A stretch of DNA of 64,000 nucleotides from Symmachiella dynata. GTDB taxonomy: Bacteria > Planctomycetota > Planctomycetia > Planctomycetales > Planctomycetaceae. The position numbers and the translations under genes are program-made. The notes beneath the pieces were generated by a model. The model saw nothing but the letters and a program-made list of their open reading frames with translations. It had not been told where the DNA came from and searched no databases. Positions within the stretch are counted from its first letter, which is position 1. Each line of letters begins with the position of its first letter. Below are positions 52,248 through 61,761 of the stretch, piece after piece. The stretch is from the NCBI RefSeq assembly GCF_007747995.1, contig NZ_CP036276.1:6748001-6812000 (forward strand), in the 5' to 3' direction.

Positions 52248-53471
52248 CTATGCAGCGAGGGACTGTGGCGTCTCAACGTCTGAATCGTCGACCGCGGTCG
52301 CTTCAACGGATTCCGTCGCGCGGGAAAAACTCACGATCAGACCGATGGCCATTAAGGTCGTCACGAGGTTACTGCCGCCGTAACTCATCAGCGGATGGGG
52401 AATGCCTTTGGGCGGCACCATGGCTGTCACGACGGCGACGTTGATCGCCGCCTGCAAAATGATCTGCGTTAATAACGTGGTCCCTGCTAAAAAGGCGAAT
52501 GAATTTTTGTCGTGGCGGGCCAACAAACGGATGCCAAAAATATAGACGCCGATCCACAAGGCGACCACGGAAAATGTGCCGATCAGCCCCAGTTCTTCAC
52601 CAATCACGGCAAAGACAAAGTCGGTGTTCGCTTCGGGTAAAAAGCTCAATTTTTGCCAGCCTTTTCCCAACCCGACGCCCTGACCTCCACCCGCTCCCAG
52701 TGTCATCAACGATTGTTTCAATTGATACGGGGCGGAACTGGGATCGGTCCATGCCGCCACAAACCCCGAGATCCGCTGCATTTGGTAGGGGCGATGGATC
52801 ACCAGATACGCGATGGCGGGAATGGTCGGCGCTGCGATCAGTGCAAAATTGCGCAGCGGCCAACGAGCCACGAAGAGTAATATTCCGCTCCCCGCTGCCA
52901 AGAATAAGGCTGTCCCGAGATCGGGTTGCCGCATGACGAGCGGTACCATGACTGCAGCCGGTAGACAGGGCAACAGAAATCCCGTCCACCAACCGGTTTC
53001 TCGCGCACGGACCTGCATCACCAACCGCGCTAAAAAGAGCGGCAACGCCAACTTCGCCAATTCAGCGGGCTGCATCGTAAACGTGCCCAGACGCAACCAG
53101 CGTTGCGCGCCGTTGACGTGTGTTCCAATTCCGGGAATGAGCACCAAAACCAGCAGACCGGTTACCACGGCAAACAGAAAGGGGGCGGCGCGATAGATGA
53201 ATTGTGCGGGCAATTGCGAAGCGATGATGCCGGCCGCGATACCGCAGGCCAAGAACAGCAGGTGTCGCGACAGGTAAATCTGCTCCGATTGGCTGGGGTG
53301 CGACGTCATACTGGCGCTATGCACCATCAGCACGCCCATGGCGAGCAGCATGCCAATCAATGCTAGAAAAAATCCGCGATCGTTATTCACGGGTTGAACA
53401 TTCCACTGGAGTGATCCGCTTCCCGACAGACCGGGTCGCGACTGAGAAACGGTGTGCGACGTCTCCTTCAT
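52248..53471 (-). CDS. ftsW: Peptidoglycan glycosyltransferase/lipid II protein FtsW
   Basis: SEDS-family membrane protein of 407 residues with about ten transmembrane helices. Signatures include HVNGAQRWLRLGTFTMQPAE (near 125) and the GGGQGVGLGKGWQKLSFLPE block with DFVFAVIGEELGLIG, and GIPHPLMSYGGSNLVTTL at the end. The last two are diagnostic for the RodA/FtsW family. Its position in a mur cluster supports FtsW rather than RodA. Start ATG 53471 has no clear ribosome-binding site. Confidence 0.93.
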   Translation of the reverse strand: MKETSHTVSQSRPGLSGSGSLQWNVQPVNNDRGFFLALIGMLLAMGVLMVHSASMTSHPSQSEQIYLSRHLLFLACGIAAGIIASQLPAQFIYRAAPFLFAVVTGLLVLVLIPGIGTHVNGAQRWLRLGTFTMQPAELAKLALPLFLARLVMQVRARETGWWTGFLLPCLPAAVMVPLVMRQPDLGTALFLAAGSGILLFVARWPLRNFALIAAPTIPAIAYLVIHRPYQMQRISGFVAAWTDPSSAPYQLKQSLMTLGAGGGQGVGLGKGWQKLSFLPEANTDFVFAVIGEELGLIGTFSVVALWIGVYIFGIRLLARHDKNSFAFLAGTTLLTQIILQAAINVAVVTAMVPPKGIPHPLMSYGGSNLVTTLMAIGLIVSFSRATESVEATAVDDSDVETPQSLAA

Positions 53472-53623
53472 GGATCGTCGATTTGGCCGCTCAGCGCTGA
53501 GTCCGAATGGGGGTCCGCAAGCCAGTGGCGAGAGGATCGAGCGGCGCGGTCAAACATTCGCGGCAAGAGTCATAGCCCCACATCCGATTGGGCGGATTGT
53601 GCGTATTGTGCGGGCTGAGAGAC

Positions 53624-54727
53624 TCAATGGATCTTGAGACTGGCAACAGCGATGATCGCCAGGATCGCCGAGCTGATCCAGAATCGTACGACGATTTTCA
53701 TTTCATGATGGCCGTGAAACAAGAAGTGATTGTGGAGCGGACTACAGGCGATCAATCTTCGGCCGGTCATACGAAACCAGCCGACTTGGGAGATCACGCT
53801 GAGTGTTTCAATCACAAACACGCCTCCCACGATGACCAGCAGCAATTCTTGTCGAATCACCAAGGCCGCCAAACCGAGCAGAGCGCCCATCGGCAGCGAA
53901 CCGGTATCCCCCATGAAGACCTGTGCGGGATAACAATTGAACCACAAGAAGCCCATCACCGCTCCGACCATGGCTCCCAGAACGACGCTCATTTCACCGG
54001 CACCGGCAATATACGGCACGCTGAGATATTCGGACATCTCCCGATGCCCCGACATGTAACACAGCGCGACAAAGGCCGATCCGGCAAAGACCATGCACCC
54101 ACAAGCTAGCCCGTCGAGTCCGTCGGTCAGATTCACTGCATTGGAACTGCCGACCATCACGAAGGCACCCCACAGGATAAACCCGACTCCCAAATAGATG
54201 CTGTGCTCCCCGAACGGCCAAAACAGGTCCAGACCCTGTGAAACTTGTCGGTGATGCCAATACAAGAGCAAGGAAGCCGTACCCGCCAGCACGAGTTGCA
54301 CGACGAATTTTTCCTTAGCACGCAAGCCGTTCCGCGCGCCTTTGAGTTTGACCCAATCGTCGATTGCGCCCAGGACGCTGAAGCCAACCACCACAAAAAT
54401 GGCGACCAGTACGAACGGGCTGTGGAGATTGCCCCACATCAGAATCGAAATCAAAATGGCCGCCATGATGAACAGACCACCCATTGTGGGAGTCGCGTTC
54501 TTTGACGCCTGGATTTCATTCAAACGGGCCGAACCGCTGACCACTCGTTCGCGAAACCGGGATTGCAGCCAGCGGATCGCAGTTGGTCCCAACAGGATGG
54601 CGATTAAAAAGGCGGTCAGGCTCGCCAAGGCAGTCCGCGCCGTGAGAAACACGCGCGAATCGCCGGAAGAGAATATTTCGATCTTCTCCATCAACGGAGC
54701 GAAATGGTCAAGAAGCCAAACTAGCAT
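53624..54727 (-). CDS. mraY: Phospho-N-acetylmuramoyl-pentapeptide-transferase MraY
   Basis: Membrane enzyme that moves phospho-MurNAc-pentapeptide to undecaprenyl phosphate, making lipid I; 367 residues, about ten helices. Signatures: [19 protein letters not shown] (residue ~70), a LGAIDDWVK motif with two Asp, [19 protein letters not shown], and [20 protein letters not shown]. The final [11 protein letters not shown] segment is also conserved. Follows murF after a 491-base spacer, precedes ftsW. Confidence 0.96.
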   Translation of the reverse strand: MLVWLLDHFAPLMEKIEIFSSGDSRVFLTARTALASLTAFLIAILLGPTAIRWLQSRFRERVVSGSARLNEIQASKNATPTMGGLFIMAAILISILMWGNLHSPFVLVAIFVVVGFSVLGAIDDWVKLKGARNGLRAKEKFVVQLVLAGTASLLLYWHHRQVSQGLDLFWPFGEHSIYLGVGFILWGAFVMVGSSNAVNLTDGLDGLACGCMVFAGSAFVALCYMSGHREMSEYLSVPYIAGAGEMSVVLGAMVGAVMGFLWFNCYPAQVFMGDTGSLPMGALLGLAALVIRQELLLVIVGGVFVIETLSVISQVGWFRMTGRRLIACSPLHNHFLFHGHHEMKIVVRFWISSAILAIIAVASLKIH

Positions 54728-55218
54728 GCGGGTGACAACACTACGAAACGGTCTGACAAACCGCCAAGTGTTCCGTATCTAATGAAGGGATTCGATATCG
54801 AACAGGGGTGGGCCAAAAGATTAATCGGCCGCAGACAATTGAGCCGTCACGCTGCTAGGCTTCGTTGAAATCCCGGTGCGATGGTGGCTGTGTCGCTGCC
54901 TGCGCTCAAAGCCGCTGCTTCCCATCCGAGGGGATTATAAATTCCGTTACAAAAATCCGTTGCCGTATTCCGTTGTAAGTACCGGGCGCCGAAGTCCCCA
55001 CCTCGGCGCCCGGACAGATAGATTCCGCTGCGAAGCGGCATTTGGAGTGATTGACCCAGTAACCACTTGATCCATTTGCCATTCACGCTTCTACCCAAAA
55101 TATTTGAGCAGTGCTTAGATCCCCGCAAACCCTCAGCACGTAGCGGAACTACCCTTTCGTTTTTCAATCAATGGGGGTTGTGTCTGTATTGGTTGTGATC
55201 AGAGAAAAGTTTTTGAAG
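54728..55218. other. Palindrome-bearing spacer between mraY and murF
   Basis: 491 bases with no gene I can support. The one clear feature is a perfect 11-bp stem (CCGGGCGCCGA 54982-54992 with TCGGCGCCCGG 55003-55013) around a 10-base loop, without a T-run. A minus-strand frame across 54847-55167 has a repeat-like composition and was not called. Confidence 0.5.
54982..55013. repeat. Perfect 11-bp palindrome
   Basis: CCGGGCGCCGA and TCGGCGCCCGG flank AGTCCCCACC. Very GC-rich; likely folds as a strong hairpin in DNA or RNA. No T-tract on either side. Confidence 0.7.
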
Positions 55219-56622
55219 TCAGGCGGGCACGCTCAAGGCATCCAAGTTGTTGATCTCTTCTGTTTGTCGTGTCGCCCATTCCACCACGCGTTCCATTCGC
55301 ATGGTTCGCGAGCCTTTCACGAGCAAGACGTCGCCCGCTTCCAGCCAGCAGTCTAAGTTCATCAACAGTGATTCAAACATCGGGCACTCAGCCATCTGAT
55401 GCGCATCCATTCCCGCTTCAAAAGCGCCGGCGATGACGTTGTATGCGTTGTCTCCATAAGCCAGTAAACAATCGATGTCTGATTGTGCGATTTGAATTCC
55501 CAAATCGTGGTGATACCGACCGGCTTCGTCACCAAGTTCTAACATGTCGCCGACGACGGCGATTTTCTTATTTCCCGTTTTCCAAGCCTGCATCAATTGG
55601 CAGGCGGCCCGCATTGATGTGGGGTTGGCGTTGTAAGAATCGTCAATAATTGTCCAAGGGCCGATCTGTTTGATTTGGCAACGCCCTGCGGCAGTCGCAA
55701 ACCGTAGTAAACCTTTCGCAATCTGCTCAGCCGCCATGCCGACTTCCGTGGCGACGGCGACCGCACAGAGTGCCGCCGGCAAATGATGCCGTCCGCTGAC
55801 TGGTATGTGGTATTCGTGATCTCCGACGTGAAAACTCAATTGATGCTGACTGGCGCGAACGTTCGTTGCGCGATATTCGTTCTCCTGCGATTCTCCGACA
55901 AAAATCACCGGGCAATTGGCATAAGCCGCGACACTTTGAGCGTGGGGACAGTCGCCATTGACGACTGCAAATCCATCACTCGGTAACGCCTGCAATAACT
56001 CCGCTTTGGTTTGAATGATCTGCTCGAGACTACCAAATTTTTCTAAGTGCACCGGTACGATTCCGGTGATCACTCCCACTTCCGGTTGAGCAATCGCACA
56101 CAAGTCGCGAATGTCGCCGGAGTGGCAGGCTCCCATTTCCAATACGCCGTAATCGTGTGATTTCTCCAGTTGAAATAGACTCAACGGCAGGCCGATTTCG
56201 TTGTTGTAGTTCGCAATACTGCGAATTCCACAATGATCGGCAGACAGCGCCGCATGAATCATTTCACGAGTTGTTGTTTTTCCGACGCTGCCGGTGACAC
56301 CAATCACCAGCGGTTCCAATTGTTCTCGATACCATTGTGCGAACCGTGATAATGCGGCGCCGGTATGGGCGACTTTCACCACAGGTCCGCCCCAGTCGTT
56401 GCGGTCTGAATTGACAACACAAAATGCCGCACCGCGTTGACAGGCGTCACGGACAAAGTCATGGCCGTCGCATAAAGTTCCCGGCAAAGCCCAGAAAACA
56501 CTACCCGGGGTAACTTGCCGCGAGTCGATAACCACTTGATTGAAATTGATATCTCGATCCAGCCCGTCGGCGGCATGACCACCGGTGGCAACTAATAGGT
56601 CCGAGATAGAGATGGGGTCCAT
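55219..56622 (-). CDS. murF: UDP-N-acetylmuramoyl-tripeptide-D-Ala-D-Ala ligase MurF
   Basis: ATP-dependent ligase that completes the UDP-MurNAc-pentapeptide; 467 residues from ATG 56622 (ATG at 56643 also possible). Mur ligase ATP site VIGVTGSVGKTTTREMIHA near residue 115, LEMGACHSGDIRDLCAIAQP, the NGDCPHAQSVAA segment, and DDSYNANPTSMRAACQLM with VVGDMLELGDEA; all match MurF rather than MurE/D. Upstream is murE, 174 bases away. Confidence 0.95.
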   Translation of the reverse strand: MDPISISDLLVATGGHAADGLDRDINFNQVVIDSRQVTPGSVFWALPGTLCDGHDFVRDACQRGAAFCVVNSDRNDWGGPVVKVAHTGAALSRFAQWYREQLEPLVIGVTGSVGKTTTREMIHAALSADHCGIRSIANYNNEIGLPLSLFQLEKSHDYGVLEMGACHSGDIRDLCAIAQPEVGVITGIVPVHLEKFGSLEQIIQTKAELLQALPSDGFAVVNGDCPHAQSVAAYANCPVIFVGESQENEYRATNVRASQHQLSFHVGDHEYHIPVSGRHHLPAALCAVAVATEVGMAAEQIAKGLLRFATAAGRCQIKQIGPWTIIDDSYNANPTSMRAACQLMQAWKTGNKKIAVVGDMLELGDEAGRYHHDLGIQIAQSDIDCLLAYGDNAYNVIAGAFEAGMDAHQMAECPMFESLLMNLDCWLEAGDVLLVKGSRTMRMERVVEWATRQTEEINNLDALSVPA

Positions 56623-56796
56623 GTTGAAGTTACACCGCTGCATTTCCCGGAATCGTAATCCGCAACAAGAACGAAATTGATCGGATTGGTTCCTGGTGAT
56701 TCAAAGTTGTCTTCGCTCTGTGTCGCATGTTGGGTACCGGCGTTTTTGTGCCGATCAATTCTGTCTTACTGTTCGTTTCTAATACGGTGCCTTGGT

Positions 56797-58335
56797 CTAG
56801 GCGATTTGGCCGATGTTTTTGTGCGGCCCGATGAGATTTGTAGCGGGAATGTCGTGCGGGCCCTTCAGCCCAGCAGTCACGATACGGCCGATGACTTCCC
56901 GGTCGTCGAAATGTAAACGCTGACTGCCAATGATTTGTTCGGATTCGTGTCCTTTTCCGGCGACGAGGACCGTGTCCTGCGGACCGGCTTGGGACAATGC
57001 CCAACGGATGGCTTCCGCCCGATCGGCTTCGATGTGTGGTTGTGCGGCAATGGGCATTCCGGCCACAATCTCGTCGATAATCTGAGTTGGTGATTCTGAA
57101 CGTGGATTGTCGCTGGTCACGACAGCGACATCGGCAGAGGCCCCGGCGCATCCCAATAGTGGGCGTTTGCTGCGATCCCGATCTCCTCCCGCGCCGAAGA
57201 CACAAAACAGACGACCCGCTGTTAGCGTTTTTGCAGCCGCAATCGCCCGCTGCAACGCATCGTCGGTATGTGCATAATCCACAAAAATATTGAAAGGTTG
57301 TCCGCAATCGATCCGTTCCAACCGGCCCGGCACATCGGTCAAGGCTTCGATGCCGGCGGCAATATCCGGCAGCGCGATTCCGGCATGTAGCATCGCTGCG
57401 GCGGCCGCTAGGCAGTTCGATACATTGTGTTCGCCAATCATCGAGGTCCGTACTTCGATGCGCTCGACTCCAGCCGTTAAGACGAAAGTCGTTCCTCGCG
57501 ATGATTGTTGCAAAATCGTGGCTGAGACATCGGCGGAATTATGGATGCCAAACGTGATGACTTGTCCCGGAGCATGCGCCAAGCAAGAGATGCTGCCCGG
57601 ATCATCGGCATTCAGCACAGCGACGCCGCCCGGTTTGAGGCTTTCAAAAATGTGGAGTTTGCTGGCGCGATAAGCGTCGTAGTCTAAATGGTAATCAAGA
57701 TGGTCGTGCGTAATGTTGGTCATCACTGCGGCGTCGATCAGCGTTCCGGCGCAACGGCATTGATCCAAGGCATGGCTGGACATCTCGATCGCGGCGTGGG
57801 TCGTCCCATGCGACACCATCGAGGAGAGCCATTCCGTCAGCATCATGGAGTCGGGCGTGGTCAACGTGGAGGGTTCCGCGCGAATCCCGTCGTTGTATTC
57901 AATCGTCCCCAACAGTCCGGTTTGAATGCCGGCCGTTTGCAAAATTGATCGGACCAACCAAGTGGTGGTTGTCTTTCCGTTCGTTCCAGTGACGCCGACG
58001 ATTGAGAGTTCCCGCGAGGGATCGCCGTTGAGCGCGCTGCAAATACGAGCAAAGGCTTGCCGTGTATTGCGGACAACGCATTGCGGGACCGGTACGTCGG
58101 ATTGTGGGTATTCGACCAAGACCGATGTCGCACCATGTTGGATGGCATCGCGAATGAAGTGATGGCCGTCAAATTCTCGGCCACGCAGTGCTGCAAACAT
58201 GGCCTGACTACTACAATCGAGACTATTGTGCGTGGCATGTTGCACGCGAATGTCCGCACATCCGACGAAGCTGGCGCCCGACAAAATGCGGCGCAGCGTA
58301 ATTCCCAGGGGAATTCGAGGGTGAATTAGGGACAT
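56797..58335 (-). CDS. murE: UDP-N-acetylmuramoyl-tripeptide ligase MurE (meso-DAP type)
   Basis: Adds the third amino acid to UDP-MurNAc-L-Ala-D-Glu; 512 residues. ATP-binding VGVTGTNGKTTTTWLVRSIL near residue 118, AAIEMSSHALDQCRCAG, and FVDYAHTDDALQRAI. The substrate-choice motif reads SDNPRSESP: the DNPR sequence is the hallmark of meso-diaminopimelate specificity. A strong AGGAGG site lies eight bases before the ATG at 58335, and it sits in the loop of a hairpin. First gene of the cluster. Confidence 0.95.
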   Translation of the reverse strand: MSLIHPRIPLGITLRRILSGASFVGCADIRVQHATHNSLDCSSQAMFAALRGREFDGHHFIRDAIQHGATSVLVEYPQSDVPVPQCVVRNTRQAFARICSALNGDPSRELSIVGVTGTNGKTTTTWLVRSILQTAGIQTGLLGTIEYNDGIRAEPSTLTTPDSMMLTEWLSSMVSHGTTHAAIEMSSHALDQCRCAGTLIDAAVMTNITHDHLDYHLDYDAYRASKLHIFESLKPGGVAVLNADDPGSISCLAHAPGQVITFGIHNSADVSATILQQSSRGTTFVLTAGVERIEVRTSMIGEHNVSNCLAAAAAMLHAGIALPDIAAGIEALTDVPGRLERIDCGQPFNIFVDYAHTDDALQRAIAAAKTLTAGRLFCVFGAGGDRDRSKRPLLGCAGASADVAVVTSDNPRSESPTQIIDEIVAGMPIAAQPHIEADRAEAIRWALSQAGPQDTVLVAGKGHESEQIIGSQRLHFDDREVIGRIVTAGLKGPHDIPATNLIGPHKNIGQIA

Positions 58336-58337
58336 GC

Positions 58338-58356
58338 GAAAGGCCTCCTGCCTTTC
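58338..58356 (-). promoter_or_regulatory. Hairpin holding the murE ribosome-binding site
   Basis: GAAAGGC (58338-58344), loop CTCCT, GCCTTTC (58350-58356). On the minus strand the Shine-Dalgarno AGGAGG lies in and around the loop, three to eight bases before ATG 58335. Stem formation could affect translation of murE. Confidence 0.5.
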
Positions 58357-58713
58357 CGCTCGATCCAGGCTCGGTTAAACGCCTACGCTGGCGAAACCAT
58401 CCCAGGAATATCAATTGGACGTGTGAGAAAAACCGACGGCCAGCACTCGAGAGATACGGTGAAACTTGTTTGCCTTCCCGGCGATAAAGACCGGACGCGC
58501 AAACGAGATTCATAAAAAAAGGAACAGGCTCGACTCAGAACGTGGGAGATGACGGCTAGGCGCCGCAGCGCTGAATCGAATGGTGGTCGTGAACCGACCG
58601 TTGAGATGTGTTGAGTGTCACGAAATGCTGACTCGTCGGGTGTGTTTGAGTGGTCGGCATTCTCGTGATTCTTCAAAAACGGTCAACCCGATTTTGGCCC
58701 TTTTTCACAATGC

Positions 58714-58728
58714 TTGTAAACGTTACAA
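58714..58728. promoter_or_regulatory. Inverted repeat TTGTAA-N3-TTACAA
   Basis: Perfect 6-bp inverted repeat with a 3-base spacer (ACG), 380 bases before murE and about 120 bases after the small lipoprotein gene. The form is that of a dimeric regulator site; no regulator is known. Confidence 0.3.
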
Positions 58729-58849
58729 AACCGCGCGTCGGCGATCGTCGTTCAAGCCATGAAGCATTCAGCACAACCAACTGTCGCTGGCAACTTGCGG
58801 GCTAGCATTTATTGATGCTGCGCTGCAGGCGGCGACCATTGTTGAGCGG

Positions 58850-59143
58850 TTAGCGAGCGGTCTGTGACGGACTCATCTTGTTTTGCGCATTGACGGTCCG
58901 CGTTCCATCTTGTTTCGCTTCGTCCGCTGTGGCCAACCGGCGATGCAGTTCGGCCAGCTTCTTTTCCTTTTCCTGTTGGGCATGCCATTCCCGGATTTTT
59001 TCTTCGACTTCGTACTTGTGATACGTACTACTGAAGCCGGTCGGCTTGTATTTTGGGTCGAGATAGTGGCAACCGCTCGTCGCGAGCATCAGCGTTATGA
59101 GCAAGATGTTCAAGCCACGCATCGCCACCGAGACTCTCCCCAT
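58850..59143 (-). CDS. Small predicted lipoprotein
   Basis: 97 residues from ATG 59143, or 90 from ATG 59122. The N-terminus has a hydrophobic core and lipobox (NILLITLMLATSGC), so it should be lipid-anchored. The rest is charged and probably helical (YEVEEKIREWHAQQEKEKKL, then AELHRRLATADEAK). No family is recognised. A start upstream of 59143 would run through the sod terminator, so is unlikely. Just downstream of sod. Confidence 0.65.
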   Translation of the reverse strand: MGRVSVAMRGLNILLITLMLATSGCHYLDPKYKPTGFSSTYHKYEVEEKIREWHAQQEKEKKLAELHRRLATADEAKQDGTRTVNAQNKMSPSQTAR

Positions 59144-59202
59144 GAGAAAAAGAAACTTCGTCTCATTGTATCGGTTAGGCAGGTTGTGCGGGCGCATAAA
59201 AA

Positions 59203-59239
59203 GACAGGGAACCCGCCAAGTTCGCGGCGGTTCCCTGTC
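59203..59239 (-). terminator. Intrinsic terminator after sod
   Basis: GACAGGGAACCCGCC (59203-59217) pairs with GGCGGTTCCCTGTC (59226-59239), 14 bp with one bulged C. On the minus strand TTTTT follows the stem, so transcripts from sod (stop at 59312) should end near 59197. T-rich bases also flank the other side. Confidence 0.85.
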
Positions 59240-59311
59240 TTGTTTTGTTCGCTGCAGATTATGAGATAAGCCGACCGCTGTTGCGATACTCATCTCACAA
59301 ACGGCGAGAGC

Positions 59312-59920
59312 TTATTTGGCGGCGGCAAAACGAGCGGCCACGGTTTCCCAATCGATCACGTTGAAAAACGCCGAGACATAATCGGGACGGCGGTTTTGAT
59401 AATTGAGATAGTAGGCGTGCTCCCAAACATCCAATCCCAAGATCGGCGTGCGTCCTTCGGACAGCGGCGTATCTTGATTCGGGGTGCTTTCCACAACCAC
59501 CTTGTCGCCATCGACCGACAGCCAAGCCCAGCCACTGCCGAAACGCGTTGCGGCGGCGGCGCTGAATTGTTCTTTGAACTTGTCAAAGCTTCCGCAAGCG
59601 GCATCGATCGCAGCAGCCAGATCGCCCGAGGGGGTTCCGCCTCCTGAGGGACTCATGACTGTCCAAAACAACGAGTGGTTGGCATGTCCGCCGCCATTGT
59701 TCCGGACAGCGCCACGAATGGCTTCCGGAACGGCCGCCAAGTCGCTCATCAAATCTTCGATCGTTTTAGCCGCTAAGTCGTCATGCCCTTTCAGAGCATC
59801 GTTGACCTTGTTGATGTAGGCTTGATGGTGTTTCGTATGGTGAATTTCCATCGTGCGAGCATCGATATGCGGTTCCAAAGCATCATACGCGTACGGCAAG
59901 TCAGGCAATGAATAAGCCAT
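59312..59920 (-). CDS. sodA: Superoxide dismutase (Mn/Fe family, Mn-type)
   Basis: Converts superoxide to oxygen and hydrogen peroxide in the cytoplasm; 202 residues, no signal peptide. Metal ligands: His in [14 protein letters not shown], His in [13 protein letters not shown], Asp and His in [17 protein letters not shown]. The [11 protein letters not shown] context and the NQDTPL Gln favour manganese. Start ATG 59920 has AAGGAG nine bases upstream. It has its own promoter and terminator, so it is a single-gene unit. Confidence 0.95.
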   Translation of the reverse strand: MAYSLPDLPYAYDALEPHIDARTMEIHHTKHHQAYINKVNDALKGHDDLAAKTIEDLMSDLAAVPEAIRGAVRNNGGGHANHSLFWTVMSPSGGGTPSGDLAAAIDAACGSFDKFKEQFSAAAATRFGSGWAWLSVDGDKVVVESTPNQDTPLSEGRTPILGLDVWEHAYYLNYQNRRPDYVSAFFNVIDWETVAARFAAAK

Positions 59921-60279
59921 GGTCGGTGTTCTCCTTGTAGGGCCTCGGTCAATCGAGAGGCAACTTGCAAAAAAAGCGATAAACTGAAGCTCAGCTGCGC
60001 AGATTTTCTGCCGTGAACTTCCCTTTATTTGTAGTTTCATTTGGTTATATCAACCTGATTCGCATCTTTGCAAAGCACATGCCTGGAGACGGCGACGCAT
60101 TTCCGGAATTTTAGCCGATTCCTCCGACAGGCGACTTCGACAGGCGAATTAGAGAATCTGCCCAGAGGGGAGAAAGTGGCCGGTGGTCAGTGGCCAGAGA
60201 AATAGAGGGGCACCATGCACAATCCGACACAAAACCGCCAACCCTCAAGCCTGTCCCCTCACGCCTCAAGCCTAACCCG
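59921..60279. other. Spacer between mnmE and sod
   Basis: 359 bases. Contains the sod promoter at 60044-60073 and two copies of CCTCAAGCCT (60243-60252 and 60264-60273) near mnmE. Nothing else recognised. Confidence 0.5.
60044..60073 (-). promoter_or_regulatory. Predicted promoter of sod
   Basis: Minus strand TTGCAA (60073-60068), 18-base spacer, TATAAC (60049-60044). Four of six and five of six consensus bases. Transcription would begin near 60037, with a leader of about 117 bases. Confidence 0.5.
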
Positions 60280-61635
60280 TCATTTCCCGATGCAAAACTT
60301 GCTGAAAATGCGGTCTAGAATGTCGTCCGTATAAACGGCTCCGCTGACTTTACCCAGTTCCTCCAAGGCAACGCGGATTTCAATCGACAGCAGTTCGTCG
60401 CCTGCTGACAGTTCAGCGACCTCTCGCGCTCGCTGAAGTGATTCAACCGCACCGTGGAGACTGTCGCGGCAACGTGCACCGGTGGTACCCAACAATTGTT
60501 GAGGAGCTGCACTGTCTTGTGACAATTCAGCGGCGACGGCCGCGGTCAGTTCTTCCAAGCCCGCACCGGTCACGGCACTCACGCGAAGGGCCGTTGCGGG
60601 ACCCGTTGTGTTGGCGAGATCGCATTTGGTGAGCACGGTCAGCGAACGGGCGTTCCCGCAATCGGCTTCCCCCGTGAGCGGATTGGGCAGTTCATCGGCG
60701 GTGATGCACCAGATGATTAAATCGGCGCGTTGGAGTTGATCCTCGCGGAGTGCCAATGCGGCTTGCAACGGTCCCTCACTCTGTTGTTCCCAACCGGCCG
60801 TATCGAGCAGTTCGATTGGCCGTCCATGCCAATTGACATCGGCGGCCAGATAATCGCGTGTCGTGCCGGCAATTTCGGAAACCAGGGCGGCACCGCGGCC
60901 GAGTAATGCATTGAACAGCGTGCTTTTGCCCACGTTGGGACGACCGGCGAGCACGACACGAGCTGTTCCGGTCGAGCGCATGCGGTCGACTGCTTGTTCC
61001 AACAACGACGTGATCCGCGCTTCTGCAGAGGTGAGACGAGCCAGGATTTCGCGGTTATCGACGAACTCGATATCCTCTTCCACAAAGTCTAGTCCCGCTT
61101 CAAGGTCCGCCAACAATGACAACAAGTCTTCACGGACCATGTTGATGTCGCCCGAGATTCCACCAGCAAGTTGCTGGAGCGCTGCGTTGAGCTGAACCTG
61201 ATCGTCGGCATCGATCACTCCCAATACTGCTTCGGCTTGCAGCAGATCAACTTTGCCAGCCAAAAACGAACGAAGCGTGAATTCGCCGCCTCGCGCCGGA
61301 CGGACGCCGGCGGCATAGATGGCGGCCAGTATCGCTTCCAGCAGCGGCGGCGATCCGCAGGTGTGCACTTCGGCCATCGGTTGCCCGGTGTAACTACGCT
61401 GCGTCGGCCACAGGAAAACATCGACCGGCATCCAGCGCTGAATATCGTCTAACCAAAAACTGCCGGGATGCCGTTGGGGCAGACGCGTGGTTTCCCACAA
61501 CGGCGGATCGTTCGGGCGAAATAACTCGTTCAGCGCATCGCGAATCGCGGATCCGCTGATGCGAACGATACCGCGTTGCGCCGGACCGGGCGGCGAAGAG
61601 AGCGCGGCGATTGTATCGTGCAAATCGAATGGCAT
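60280..61635 (-). CDS. mnmE: tRNA modification GTPase MnmE (TrmE)
   Basis: Modifies the wobble uridine of certain tRNAs together with MnmG; 451 residues. N-terminal folate-binding domain with GIVRISG and EVHTCGSPPLLEAIL, a helical domain, then the G domain: VVLAGRPNVGKSTLFNALLG near residue 226, switch I GTTRDY and DTAGW. The protein ends CIGK, the invariant MnmE C-terminus that carries the catalytic Cys. Follows yidC with a 126-base gap, a common neighbour pairing. Confidence 0.96.
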   Translation of the reverse strand: MPFDLHDTIAALSSPPGPAQRGIVRISGSAIRDALNELFRPNDPPLWETTRLPQRHPGSFWLDDIQRWMPVDVFLWPTQRSYTGQPMAEVHTCGSPPLLEAILAAIYAAGVRPARGGEFTLRSFLAGKVDLLQAEAVLGVIDADDQVQLNAALQQLAGGISGDINMVREDLLSLLADLEAGLDFVEEDIEFVDNREILARLTSAEARITSLLEQAVDRMRSTGTARVVLAGRPNVGKSTLFNALLGRGAALVSEIAGTTRDYLAADVNWHGRPIELLDTAGWEQQSEGPLQAALALREDQLQRADLIIWCITADELPNPLTGEADCGNARSLTVLTKCDLANTTGPATALRVSAVTGAGLEELTAAVAAELSQDSAAPQQLLGTTGARCRDSLHGAVESLQRAREVAELSAGDELLSIEIRVALEELGKVSGAVYTDDILDRIFSKFCIGK

Positions 61636-61714
61636 AGCCGAAACTTACGTTTGCTGTCGCGTCAAATTCCACTGCCGGATGGTCCAGCAGTGTTCTGGTC
61701 GGCTGTATGCATTG

Positions 61715-61737
61715 CACTGGCGGGCAAGCCGCCAGTG
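61715..61737. repeat. Dispersed palindromic repeat, copy 3
   Basis: CACTGGCGG (61715-61723), GCAAG loop, CCGCCAGTG (61729-61737), a perfect 9-bp stem in the yidC-mnmE gap. Same core as copy 1 and the same loop as copy 2. Confidence 0.75.
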
Positions 61738-61761
61738 GCACCCTGTTTCCAGTTGGGCCGG

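Larger units (their letters stand above)
58336..58849. other. Spacer upstream of murE
   Basis: 514 bases. Holds the murE hairpin near its murE end and a perfect TTGTAA-ACG-TTACAA inverted repeat at 58714-58728, which may be an operator. I saw no clear promoter hexamers and no gene. Confidence 0.5.

Noticed and set aside
54847-55167. A 106-codon minus-strand frame between mraY and murF
   Set aside because: It spans the GC-rich palindrome, has no ribosome-binding site and its sequence looks like translated repeat DNA rather than a protein.
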